From: Herbiconiux sp. L3-i23
Lineage (GTDB): Bacteria; Actinomycetota; Actinomycetes; Actinomycetales; Microbacteriaceae
NCBI RefSeq assembly: GCF_023734115.1
Contig: NZ_AP025737.1
Location: forward strand, 930,001-994,000
Direction of reading: 5' to 3'
Length of the DNA: 64,000 nucleotides
Positions 33,442 through 41,770 of this stretch are shown here, piece by piece. Position 1 is the first letter of the stretch. The number at the start of each line of letters is the position of its first letter. The position numbers and the translations under genes are program-made. Under the pieces are notes generated by a model. That model did not search any database, was not told the origin of the DNA, and saw only the letters and a list, made by a program, of their open reading frames with translations.

Positions 33442-34617
33442 TTACGGCTTGAGGACCACCTTGATGCAGCCGTCCTCTTTGTGCTTGAACGTCTCGTACA
33501 TCTCCGGAGCCTGCTCCAGCGGGCGCGAGTGGGTCACGAGGTCCATCACGCCGAGCGGATCGGACGGGTCTTCGACGAGCGGCAGTAGGTCGTCGATCCA
33601 GTTCTTGACGTTGCACTGACCCATGCGCAGCGCCACCTGCTTGTCGAACATGTAGAGCAGCGGCAGCGGGTCGGCGCTTCCGCCGTACACGCCCGACAGC
33701 GAGACCGTTCCGCCGCGGCGGACGAGGTCGAGCGAGGCGTGCAAGGCCGCGAGCCGGTCGATGCCCGCCGTCTCCATCATCTTCTTCGCGATGCGTTCGG
33801 GCAGCAGAGGAACCAGCTTGTGCGTGAAGGAGGCGACCGGGTTTCCGTGCGCCTCCATGCCGACCGCGTCGATGACCGAGTCGGGTCCGCGGCCGTCGGT
33901 GAGGTCGCGCAGCTCGTCCCACACGGTGTCGGTCAGGTCGAACGTCTCGATGCCGTGACGTTCGGCCATGGCGCGGCGTTCGGCCTCGGGTTCCACCGCG
34001 AGCACCCGGTAGCCGAGGTGCTTGCCGATGCGGGTCGCGAACTGGCCGACCGGGCCGAGCCCGAGCACCGCGAGGGTCCCGCCGGCGGGCACGTTCGCGT
34101 ACTGCACGCCCTGCCAGGCCGTCGGCAGGATGTCGCTGAGGAAGAGGTAGCGCTCGTCCGGGAGATCGGCGCCGACCTTGATCGGGTTGTAGTCCGCTCG
34201 CCGCACGCGCAGGTATTCGGCCTGGCCGCCCGGCACCGAACCGTAGAGCTCGGTGTAGCCGTAGAGGTCGGTCCCGGTGCCGTGGTCGACGTTCTGGTAG
34301 GTCTCGCACTGGCTCTGCAGCCCCTGGGCGCAGAAGAAGCAGGTGCCGCACGAGATGGTGAACGGCACGACGACCCGGTCGCCGGGCGCGAGGTTCGTCA
34401 CCCCGAGCCCGACCTCCTCGACGACGCCCATCGACTCGTGGCCGAGGATGTCGCCCTTCGCGAGGTACGGCGCCATGACGTCGTAGAGGTGCAGGTCGCT
34501 GCCGCAGATCGCCGTCGAGGTTACCCGGATGACGGCGTCGGTGGGCTCGATGATCGTGGGATCGGGAACGGTCTCGACCGAGACCTTCGTCGACCCCTGC
34601 CAGGTGAGCGCCCTCAT
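33442..34617 (-). CDS. Zinc-dependent alcohol dehydrogenase (formaldehyde dehydrogenase-like)
   Basis: 391 residues. Catalytic zinc motifs are ICGSDLH (Cys38) and GHESMG; the structural zinc lobe is CGTCFFCAQGLQSQC. The Rossmann turn VLGLGPVGQFATRIG precedes a YRVLAVEPEAERRAMA segment. The length and YGYTELYGSVPGGQAEY insertion resemble glutathione-independent formaldehyde dehydrogenases and related threonine/alcohol dehydrogenases. The start overlaps the upstream stop by ATGA, making it the third gene of an operon with two small, probably stress-related proteins. Confidence 0.88.
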   Translation of the reverse strand: MRALTWQGSTKVSVETVPDPTIIEPTDAVIRVTSTAICGSDLHLYDVMAPYLAKGDILGHESMGVVEEVGLGVTNLAPGDRVVVPFTISCGTCFFCAQGLQSQCETYQNVDHGTGTDLYGYTELYGSVPGGQAEYLRVRRADYNPIKVGADLPDERYLFLSDILPTAWQGVQYANVPAGGTLAVLGLGPVGQFATRIGKHLGYRVLAVEPEAERRAMAERHGIETFDLTDTVWDELRDLTDGRGPDSVIDAVGMEAHGNPVASFTHKLVPLLPERIAKKMMETAGIDRLAALHASLDLVRRGGTVSLSGVYGGSADPLPLLYMFDKQVALRMGQCNVKNWIDDLLPLVEDPSDPLGVMDLVTHSRPLEQAPEMYETFKHKEDGCIKVVLKP

Positions 34618-35228
34618 CGGGTGGTGCTCGAGTCCGACAGCGGGTTGTCCGTGTCGGTGGACGCGTCCGAGCTTCGGGTGTCGGTGTCGGTGTCGGCGTC
34701 GGCGGGGGCGTCGACCGGCCCGATCGACGGGTCGTCCTCATCGTCCTCGTCGAGCGCGGCGAGGGCGTCGTCGCGTCGCGCGGCCGCGTTGCGGAGCGCC
34801 TTGTCGCTGCGTTCCTCGACGCCGTCGCGGAGGTCGTCCGCGGCGTCGGACACCCGCTTCTGCACGTCCTCGATGCGTTCGGTCACTCGATGGCTCGCGT
34901 CGTTCGCCGCGCCCGTCACCTTGTCGGCGAGATCCTTCGTCGCCTCCGCGGTCTTGGTCGCGGCGTCCTTCGTGGCGCCGGCGGCCTTCGCGGCCACGTC
35001 CTTCGTCACTTCGGCGGTCTTCGCCGCGGCATCCTTCGCCGCATCCGCCACGACCGGGGCCTTCTCGCGGACGAACCGGGCGGCGTCGTCGCGCGCCTTC
35101 GTCACGCGCGGATCGTGCCAGGCCTCGTCCGCTCGCTCCTTGATCTGCTCGTAGCGCTCACGCCCCGCACGGGACCCGAGGACGAAGCCGACCGCGGCGC
35201 CGACGACGAACAGCAGTCGCAGGCGCAC
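34614..35228 (-). CDS. YtxH/LEA-like repeat protein
   Basis: 204 residues. An N-terminal hydrophobic anchor with GSRAGRERYEQIK (residues 18-30) is like YtxH/YtjP proteins. A long helix rich in KDAAAKTAE-type 11-mers (about residues 60-125) resembles group 3 LEA proteins; the tail is acidic with Asp-Thr repeats. The GTG start has GGAG 7 bases upstream and follows directly on the upstream stop. Probably a membrane-anchored desiccation or osmotic stress protein (inference). Confidence 0.7.
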   Translation of the reverse strand: MRLRLLFVVGAAVGFVLGSRAGRERYEQIKERADEAWHDPRVTKARDDAARFVREKAPVVADAAKDAAAKTAEVTKDVAAKAAGATKDAATKTAEATKDLADKVTGAANDASHRVTERIEDVQKRVSDAADDLRDGVEERSDKALRNAAARRDDALAALDEDDEDDPSIGPVDAPADADTDTDTRSSDASTDTDNPLSDSSTTR

Positions 35229-35229
35229 C

Positions 35230-35412
35230 TCAGCGCTCCAGCGGGTTGCCGGGGGTGGCGTCGTCGTTCGAGACCTCGTCGTCGACCTCTTCGGCGACGT
35301 GCTCGTCGTTCTCGATCGGGTTGCCCGGCGTCGTGAAATCGGCGTCTTCGGGGATGGAGAAGTCGTGCTCGACGTCCTTCTCGGCGGGGTTCGGCTGGCT
35401 TTCAGTGCTCAT
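35230..35412 (-). CDS. Small acidic protein with TPGNP repeats
   Basis: 60 residues, acidic, without membrane segments. The motif TPGNPIEN recurs as TPGNPLER at the C-terminus. TAGGCT lies 6 bases upstream of the ATG, so it is probably leaderless and heads the operon with the YtxH/LEA-like protein and the zinc dehydrogenase. No family recognised. Confidence 0.65.
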   Translation of the reverse strand: MSTESQPNPAEKDVEHDFSIPEDADFTTPGNPIENDEHVAEEVDDEVSNDDATPGNPLER

Positions 35413-35458
35413 GCAGGGAGCCTAGAACCGGCTGCCGGAGAACCGGGTGGGAGTTGCC

Positions 35459-36472
35459 TCAGAGATGCTTCGCCGACGAGCGCCGTGCCGCGTCGGCGCG
35501 CTCGCGGATCTCCGCGCCCTCGGCCTCGTCCGCGGCGAGCGAGCGGGCGATGGCGAGGTTGCGGCTGGTGTCGCGCATCGGCACTTTGATGACCGATTCC
35601 GACGGGACGCCGTCGAGCAGCTGCCGCATGCGCACCGTCTCGGCGTCGAGCGCCGCTCCGGCGAGGAGCACGAAGTTGGTGAGGTAGAGCCAGAGCAGGA
35701 GTACGAGCGCACCGCCGAGCCAGCCGTACACCTCGCCGTAGTGGGCGAAGCCGGTCACGTAGACGAGGAACCCGAGGGTGGCGAGCGCCCATCCGGCGAG
35801 CGCGAGCACCGAACCCCACGAGAACAGCGGAACGCTCTGCCGTTCGATCGCGGGGGTCCAGAAGAAGAGCAGGGCGATCAGCGCGCAGACGAGGGCGACG
35901 AGCACGGGCCACCGTCCCCACAGCCAGACCGACACCCACGGCTCGCCGACTCCGAGCACCTCGGCCGCCGCCTCGGCGACCCGGGGCGTGCCGGCGACCA
36001 GCACCACGACGACCGCGGCGCCCACGACGAGGATCGCGGCCACCACGAGCATGAGCGCCCGGAACTTCCAGATGCGGCGACCCTCTTGAACGCCGTAGAA
36101 GGTGTTGGTCGCGCGCCCGAACGCCGTCGCGTAGGCGGAGCTGGTCCAGAGCGTCAGCGCGAGACCGAAGGCGAGGCCGATCCCGGGATTGCTGAGCGAG
36201 GTCAGCTGTTCGAGCGGACCCCGCAACGAATCGACGGCGTCGCCGTTGGCCACCTCGCTCACGAGATCCTCGATGAAGCCGACCGCGCGACTGTCGCCCC
36301 CCGCCAACGAGAACGCGGAGATCACCGACAGCGACGACGGGAAGAGGGTGAGCGCCGCGAAGAAGGTCAGCGCGGCGGCGGAGTCGATCACCCGATGCCG
36401 GACGAGGCTGTGCCCCGTCCGCTTCGCCACGTACCACCACTCGCGTCGCCCGGGACGGACGCGAACGGTCAC
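35459..36472 (-). CDS. YihY/BrkB-family membrane protein
   Basis: 337 residues. After a short cytoplasmic start, RVIDSAAALTFFAALTLFPS marks the YihY family, followed by about six membrane segments, including YGWLGGALVLLLWLYLTNFVLLAG. The C-terminal tail is charged. The GTG start overlaps the LigD stop by four bases, so this membrane protein is translated with the DNA ligase. The family function is unsettled, with proposals of envelope transport; the RNase BN name is obsolete. Confidence 0.88.
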   Translation of the reverse strand: MTVRVRPGRREWWYVAKRTGHSLVRHRVIDSAAALTFFAALTLFPSSLSVISAFSLAGGDSRAVGFIEDLVSEVANGDAVDSLRGPLEQLTSLSNPGIGLAFGLALTLWTSSAYATAFGRATNTFYGVQEGRRIWKFRALMLVVAAILVVGAAVVVVLVAGTPRVAEAAAEVLGVGEPWVSVWLWGRWPVLVALVCALIALLFFWTPAIERQSVPLFSWGSVLALAGWALATLGFLVYVTGFAHYGEVYGWLGGALVLLLWLYLTNFVLLAGAALDAETVRMRQLLDGVPSESVIKVPMRDTSRNLAIARSLAADEAEGAEIRERADAARRSSAKHL

Positions 36473-39045
36473 AGGGTCTCCCTCACGACGTCGTCGGCGC
36501 TCTTGTCGGTGCGCCACCCTCGCCACGACGGCTGTCGCAGCCGACCGGTCGCGGTCCACTCGGCGTATTCGACCTCGCCGACGAGGCTCGGGGTCACCCA
36601 GTGCGCGTCTCGGGCGTCCAGACGCGGCACGTCGACGAACGGCGAGGTCTTCCGCGCGAGCGGTCGGAGGCGCGCCGCGATCTCGTCGAGGTCGCGGTCG
36701 GCGAACCCGGTACCGACTTTGCCCACGTACTCGAGCCCGTTCTCGCCGGGGATGCCGAGCAGCAGCGAGCCGAGCCCGCCCTCGCGCCGCCCCTGCCCGG
36801 GTCGCCAACCGCCGACGACGACCTCCTGCGTGCCGTGATGCTTGAGCTTGATCCATGCGCCCGACCGTCTGCCGGGGGAGTAGGTCGACGACCGCTTCTT
36901 CGCGACGACCCCTTCGAGCCGTAGCGATCTGCTCGCCGCCATGGCTTCGTCGACGCTCGTGTCCTCGCCGTCGAACACCGCCGGCACCTGGACCACCGAC
37001 GTGCCCTCGACGATCTCCTCGAGCCGGGCGCGACGCTCGTCGTAGGGGGCGCCGAGCAGTGAACGGTCGCCCGCGGCGAGGAGGTCGAAGACCACGAAGC
37101 GCACCGGGACGTCACGCCGCGCCCGACCGATGTCCGCGGCACCCTGCAGGTTCATCCGCTTCTGCAACAGCCCGAAATCGGGGCGTCCCGCCGCGTCGAG
37201 CGCCACGATCTCGCCGTCGAGGATCGCCTCGTCGCCGTCGACCGCGTCCACGATGGCCGCAAGCTCCGGGTAGGCCGCGGTGAGGTCGTTGCCGTTGCGG
37301 CTGGTCAGGATCACGTTCCGGTCGGTGCGTCCCCGGTCGACGTCGACCAGCGCGCGGATGCCGTCCCATTTCATCTCGAAGACCCAGCTCTCACCGGTCG
37401 ACACGGTCGACTCGGTGCCGAGGGTCGCGAGCATCGGACCGGCCTCCAGCGCCGTCGCGGCGCTCGCCGCCGTTCCTTTCGCGCCGCCCTTCGACGACGC
37501 TGTGCTCTTCGACGACGCCGCGCTCTTCGACGACGCTGTGCTCTTCGACGACGCTGTGCTCTTCGACGCCGCGGTCTTGGACGACGACCCAGCCTCCGTC
37601 TTGTGGGCGTGGGGATGCGGTTCCATCCGATGCGCGAGCCAGTTCTTCTCGTCACCGCCGCGCGCCGTTCGGATCAGCGCGACCTTCACCGGTTCGCCGC
37701 CGAGTCCGCCGTCGGGCCTGCCGTGGAGGATCGCGATCACCTCGTCGTCGCGCCACTTCTCGAGCTCGTACGTGCCGGTGTCCCAGAGGGTGACGGTGCC
37801 ACCGCCGTACTGGCCCTTCGGGATCGTGCCTTCGAAGGTCGCGTACTCGAGGGGGTGATCCTCGGTGTGCACGGCCAGGTGGTTCTCCTTCGGGCTGGTC
37901 GGCACCCCTTTCGGGATCGCCCAGGACACGAGCACGCCGTCATGCTCCAGCCGGAAGTCGTAGTGCAGACGCGTCGCGTGGTGTTCCTGGATCACGAAGC
38001 TGCGACCGTCGGACGGGATGGAGGGCTCGGCCGGGACCGGCTCGGGCGTCTTCGCCGCGTCGCGCATGCTGCGGTAGGTGACGAGACGGTCGCGCGCCTC
38101 GGGCGTCGGCTCGAACGTGGCCATCGTCTCGGGGGTGGGTTCGAGTCCGGCGCCGGGATCGGGTTCGACCGCCCGCAGCGAATCGCCGATCGTCGCGACG
38201 CGTTCGAGTACCTCGCGGTAGTCGAGATGGTGCAGGTCGGGATCGTCGAGCTCGTCCCACGTGCGCGGCGCGGCGACGGTCGGGTGGGAGCGACCACGCA
38301 GCGAGTACGGCGCGATGGTCGTCTTCGCCGCGTTGTTCTGGCTCCAATCGACAAGGACCTTGCCCACCCGCAGCGTCTTCTTCATGTCGCTGACGACGAG
38401 GTCGGCGTGGTCGGCCTCGAGGGCCCGCGCGAGCTCGTGGGCGAACTCGGAGATCTTGTCGCTCGACCGGCTGCCGTCGAGCTTCGCGTAGAGGTGGATG
38501 CCCTTGCTGCCGCTCGTGACGGGGAACGGCTCGAGCCCGACGCCCTCCAGGATCTCGCGCGCCCATCGGGCCACCTCTGCGCACTCCGCGAGACCCGTGC
38601 CCTCACCGGGGTCGAGATCGAGCACGAGCCGGTCCGGGTTCTTGGGCTGGCCGTTCCGCCCGAACCGCCATTGCGGCACGTGCAGTTCGAGCGCGGCGAC
38701 CTGAGCGAGCCAGGCGAGGGTGGCTCGATCGTTCGCCACCGGATAGGTCTTGCGGTCGCTCGAGTGCTGGATGTCGTGGCGGGCCACCCAGTCGGGCGTG
38801 CCGTCGTCGAGGTTCTTCTGAAAGAAGACCTGGCCGGGCGAGGAGTCGGTGCCGACACCGTGCACCCAGCGCTTGCGGGTCAGAGGACGGTCGCGCACAT
38901 GGGGGATCAGCACCTCGGCGACGCGGGCGTAGTAGTCGAGCACATCGGCCTTGGTCGTGCCCGTCTCGGGGTAGAGCACCTTGTCGAGATTGGTGATGCG
39001 CAGGCGGCGGCCGTCGACGGTGACGGTCTGTGCGGGCTCGGCCAT
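36469..39045 (-). CDS. ligD: Multifunctional NHEJ DNA ligase LigD
   Basis: 858 residues with the mycobacterial domain order. The polymerase domain (about 1-290) has the metal-binding DLDPGEG near residue 142. The 3'-phosphoesterase domain (about 335-475) has HHATRLHYDFRLEHDG. A Ser/Lys/Thr-rich linker (about 490-540) is encoded partly by an 18-bp tandem repeat. The ATP-dependent ligase domain (about 545-858) has the nucleophile in EMKWDGIRAL (Lys about 560). It repairs double-strand breaks together with Ku, encoded divergently. TAGCGT 7 bases before the ATG suggests a leaderless message. Confidence 0.95.
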   Translation of the reverse strand: MAEPAQTVTVDGRRLRITNLDKVLYPETGTTKADVLDYYARVAEVLIPHVRDRPLTRKRWVHGVGTDSSPGQVFFQKNLDDGTPDWVARHDIQHSSDRKTYPVANDRATLAWLAQVAALELHVPQWRFGRNGQPKNPDRLVLDLDPGEGTGLAECAEVARWAREILEGVGLEPFPVTSGSKGIHLYAKLDGSRSSDKISEFAHELARALEADHADLVVSDMKKTLRVGKVLVDWSQNNAAKTTIAPYSLRGRSHPTVAAPRTWDELDDPDLHHLDYREVLERVATIGDSLRAVEPDPGAGLEPTPETMATFEPTPEARDRLVTYRSMRDAAKTPEPVPAEPSIPSDGRSFVIQEHHATRLHYDFRLEHDGVLVSWAIPKGVPTSPKENHLAVHTEDHPLEYATFEGTIPKGQYGGGTVTLWDTGTYELEKWRDDEVIAILHGRPDGGLGGEPVKVALIRTARGGDEKNWLAHRMEPHPHAHKTEAGSSSKTAASKSTASSKSTASSKSAASSKSTASSKGGAKGTAASAATALEAGPMLATLGTESTVSTGESWVFEMKWDGIRALVDVDRGRTDRNVILTSRNGNDLTAAYPELAAIVDAVDGDEAILDGEIVALDAAGRPDFGLLQKRMNLQGAADIGRARRDVPVRFVVFDLLAAGDRSLLGAPYDERRARLEEIVEGTSVVQVPAVFDGEDTSVDEAMAASRSLRLEGVVAKKRSSTYSPGRRSGAWIKLKHHGTQEVVVGGWRPGQGRREGGLGSLLLGIPGENGLEYVGKVGTGFADRDLDEIAARLRPLARKTSPFVDVPRLDARDAHWVTPSLVGEVEYAEWTATGRLRQPSWRGWRTDKSADDVVRETL
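37490..37561. repeat. 18-bp tandem repeat within ligD linker
   Basis: Four units of 18 bp (37490-37507, 37508-37525, 37526-37543, 37544-37561), three of them identical (plus strand TTCGACGACGCTGTGCTC), plus a partial fifth. In frame they encode six-residue repeats of Ser, Lys, Thr and Ala between the phosphoesterase and ligase domains. Copy number could vary by slippage without a frameshift. Confidence 0.9.
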
Positions 39046-39107
39046 TTGCCAAACGCTACCTTCCGCTCAGCCGGACCCGTGATACTAGGCGGTAACCAGG
39101 AGGTTTC

Positions 39108-39914
39108 ATGAGGTCCATCTGGAAGGGCGCCATCACGTTCGGGCTCGTCAACGTGCCCGTCAAGGTCTACTCGGCCACCGAGGATCACGACGTGCCGTTG
39201 CACCAGGTCCACGACAAGGACGGTGGGCGCATCCGCTACCAGCGTCGCTGCGAGATCGACGGCGAGATCGTCGACTACGAGCACATCGTCAAGGCCTACG
39301 ACGACGGCGACAAGACCGTCGTGATCACGAACGAGGATCTGAAGAGCCTCCCCGTCGAGAAGAGCCGCGAGATCGACGTGGTGGAGTTCGTGCCGAGCGA
39401 TCAGATCGACCCGATCCGTTACGACAAGAGCTACTACCTCGAGCCCGACTCGAAGTCGGCGAAGGCGTATGTACTGCTGCGCCGCACTCTCGAAGAGAGC
39501 GAGCGCACCGCGATCGTGAAGTTCGCGCTGCGACAGAAGACCCGCCTCGCCGCCCTCCGCGTCATGGACGACGTGCTGCTGCTGCAGACCCTGCTCTGGG
39601 ACGACGAGGTGCGCGAGGCCGGCTTCCCGTCGCTGAAGGGCGACGTGGAGATCTCGGATCGAGAGCTCAAGATGTCGGCCTCGCTCGTGGCGAGCTTCGA
39701 GAGCGACTTCGAGCCGTCGAAGTTCAGCGACGACTACCAGGCGCAGCTGCGTCAGCTGATCGATGCGAAGCTCGAGCAGGGCGAGTCTCTCGACACCGCG
39801 GCCACCTTCGGCGAGGGCGACGAGGACGAGGACGGCGGCGAGGTGCTCGATCTCATGGAGGCGTTGAAGCGCAGCGTCGAGCAGTCTCGCGCGAAGAAGA
39901 AGAAAGGCGCCTAG
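39108..39914 (+). CDS. ku: Ku protein (NHEJ end-binding)
   Basis: 268 residues. The Ku core starts at once (MRSIWKGAITFGLVNVPVKV) with the typical CEIDGEIV, DEDLKSLP-like and ELKMSASLV segments, then an acidic stretch and a Lys-rich tail (RAKKKKGA). It encircles DNA ends and recruits LigD, which lies 62 bases away on the other strand. AGGAGG is ideally placed before the ATG. The stop shares the tetramer CTAG with the convergent gene's stop. Confidence 0.95.
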   Translation: MRSIWKGAITFGLVNVPVKVYSATEDHDVPLHQVHDKDGGRIRYQRRCEIDGEIVDYEHIVKAYDDGDKTVVITNEDLKSLPVEKSREIDVVEFVPSDQIDPIRYDKSYYLEPDSKSAKAYVLLRRTLEESERTAIVKFALRQKTRLAALRVMDDVLLLQTLLWDDEVREAGFPSLKGDVEISDRELKMSASLVASFESDFEPSKFSDDYQAQLRQLIDAKLEQGESLDTAATFGEGDEDEDGGEVLDLMEALKRSVEQSRAKKKKGA

Positions 39915-40438
39915 CGCGGGTCGTCGGCTGCGCCGCCGGGGCGCCCGCCGCGCGGTCGGTTCCAGAACGGCAGCGCGAGCCAGACGAGCGCGAGCAGCAC
40001 GAGGGTGATCGACCCCGCGACGACACCGGCGGTGCGTCCGACGACGACGTCGAAGATGAGCAGCACGACTCCGGTGATCAGCAGGCCGACGCAGAGCAGT
40101 GTCACCTGGAGCAGCCGGTCGGCGAGGGCGACGATCTCGCGTTTGGCCTTCTTGCGGAAGAGTGCCCGGTGGAGGCTGACGGGCGCGAGACCGAGTGCAG
40201 TGCTGAGCGCTGCGAGTACGACGAGACCGAGGTAGACGTCCACCTGGTACGCGTCGAGGTCGCTGAAGCGCGGTTGGAACGCCAGGGTCAGCAGGAATCC
40301 GGTGAGGATCTGCGTGCCCGTCTGAGTGACCCGCAGCTCCTGGAGAATCTCGTTCCAGTTGCGGTCGAGCCGCTCGGTCGCGGTCTCGTTGCGACCGTCG
40401 GTGGGGTCGGCATCGACCCGGTCAGAGGACTCCGGCAT
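39911..40438 (-). CDS. DUF6328-family membrane protein
   Basis: 175 residues. A hydrophilic N-terminus carries ETATERLDRNWNEILQELRVTQTGTQILTGFLLTL (split by the first helix), then four membrane segments and a Pro/Gly/Arg tail. The ELRVTQTGTQ motif is what I associate with DUF6328. No function is known. TACGAT lies 5 bases before the ATG, so it is probably leaderless. The stop overlaps the Ku stop. Confidence 0.78.
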   Translation of the reverse strand: MPESSDRVDADPTDGRNETATERLDRNWNEILQELRVTQTGTQILTGFLLTLAFQPRFSDLDAYQVDVYLGLVVLAALSTALGLAPVSLHRALFRKKAKREIVALADRLLQVTLLCVGLLITGVVLLIFDVVVGRTAGVVAGSITLVLLALVWLALPFWNRPRGGRPGGAADDPR

Positions 40439-40481
40439 AGCGAATCGTAGAGCGTCGGAGGCGGCCAGTCGGCCGCCGCGG

Positions 40482-40775
40482 TCAGCTGATCCGGGCCCCG
40501 AGGCGCCAGCGCAGCCACGACACGGCGTGGAACAGCGTCGGGTGGGTCTCGTCGAACGGGACGGTGGAGGCGCTGCCCGCGATCCAGCTGTAGACGGCGA
40601 ACTCGAGGGCGCCGTCGGCGCGATACTGCGATCGGACGACTCCGATCGGAGCCTTGGACGTGGGCGGCTGCACGAGCCACTCGCCGTCGCGGACCTGCCG
40701 GGCGAACGGGTGGTACTGACGCGTCTGGTCGTACTGGAGCTCTGACAGTACCGGGCTGCGATGTTGGGGAGTCAT
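40482..40775 (-). CDS. Conserved hypothetical protein
   Basis: 97 residues, soluble, with many aromatic residues (YDQTRQYHPFARQVRDGEW, WLRWRLGARIS). No signal peptide or membrane segment is seen and no family recognised. The composition looks like a real protein, but the start context is poor (GGAT 5 bases upstream). Confidence 0.55.
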   Translation of the reverse strand: MTPQHRSPVLSELQYDQTRQYHPFARQVRDGEWLVQPPTSKAPIGVVRSQYRADGALEFAVYSWIAGSASTVPFDETHPTLFHAVSWLRWRLGARIS

Positions 40776-40889
40776 TGGGGATCCGTTCGACTTGCGTGCG
40801 CAGTCATCGCGCCGCGAAGCGACGCTATCCGGGCCGCCTAGCCGGAAACCGATTCTTGAGGCTGCTCCCAGGAGACCGGCGGGATCTGT

Positions 40890-41690
40890 TCAGATGGTGG
40901 CGACCGATCCGGAGTCGACGCGATAGTTGGATCCGTTCACGAACGAGGCGAGATCGCTGCACAGGAAAGCGATGACCGCGGCGACCTCGTCGGCGGTTCC
41001 GCGTCGCTTCAGCTCCATGTAGGGGCGCTCCTCGTCGAGGAAGCTGGCGATCGCCTCGTCCTTGTCGGTTCCGCGCTGCCCCGCGCGCTTGTCCATCATG
41101 GCGTCGGTCATCGGGGTCTCAATGAACGCGGGGGAGACGGCGTTCACGAGCAGCCCTTCCTTCGCGTAGGTGCGCGACAGGCCCTTGGCGAGCGCGAGGA
41201 TGCCCGCCTTGGCCGAGCAGTAGGGCAGTTCGTCGTCGTACGGCTGGACGGCGTCCTCCGAGGCGAGGAAGACGAGGCGACCCCATCCGCCCTTCCGCAG
41301 GGAGGGCAGGAACTGCCGGACCAGACGGACCGGGCCGAGCAGGTCGGTCTCGATCGTGTCCACCCAGCCCTTGTCGTCGATCTCGTGGAAGTAGCCCTGC
41401 GCTCCGGTGATGCCGGCCGACTGGACGAGGATGTCGATGTCGCCCACCGCGCTCTGCACGCTGTCATGGAGCGCCGCGACCGAGGCCACGTCGGTGATGT
41501 CGGCCGCGAACCCGAAGACCATGCCCTCCGGGGCTCCGAGGCGTTCGATCGCCGCGTCGAGCCGCCCCTGGTCGAGGTCGGTGAGGACGACCGTGACGCC
41601 TTCGGCGATGAGGGTGCGCGCGGTCGACCAGCCGATGCCGGAGTCTCCGCCGCTGACGAGTGCCTTCTTGCCCGTGATTCCGAGATCCAT
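40890..41690 (-). CDS. Short-chain dehydrogenase/reductase
   Basis: 266 residues. The NAD(P)-binding glycine motif is GGDSGIGWSTA (about 14-24); LTDLD at the end of the second strand favours NAD. The catalytic YCSAK is near residue 156, and VSPAFIETPM follows. It is divergent from an SMP-30 lactonase, which suggests a sugar or aldonate oxidation pair (inference). TAGAGT lies 6 bases before the ATG, indicating a leaderless message. Confidence 0.9.
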   Translation of the reverse strand: MDLGITGKKALVSGGDSGIGWSTARTLIAEGVTVVLTDLDQGRLDAAIERLGAPEGMVFGFAADITDVASVAALHDSVQSAVGDIDILVQSAGITGAQGYFHEIDDKGWVDTIETDLLGPVRLVRQFLPSLRKGGWGRLVFLASEDAVQPYDDELPYCSAKAGILALAKGLSRTYAKEGLLVNAVSPAFIETPMTDAMMDKRAGQRGTDKDEAIASFLDEERPYMELKRRGTADEVAAVIAFLCSDLASFVNGSNYRVDSGSVATI

Positions 41691-41710
41691 GGGGGCACTC
41701 TAGGAAGTGG

Positions 41711-41728
41711 TCACTGAGTGTCCAGTGA
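41711..41728. promoter_or_regulatory. Candidate operator between SDR and lactonase genes
   Basis: TCACTG (41711-41716) and CAGTGA (41723-41728) form a perfect spaced inverted repeat about 20-38 bases upstream of the SDR start, over its -35 region. No regulator gene is adjacent. Confidence 0.4.
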
Positions 41729-41770
41729 ATACTCCGAGAGGACCCAGACGCTGCTGGTGGACTCGCGGCT

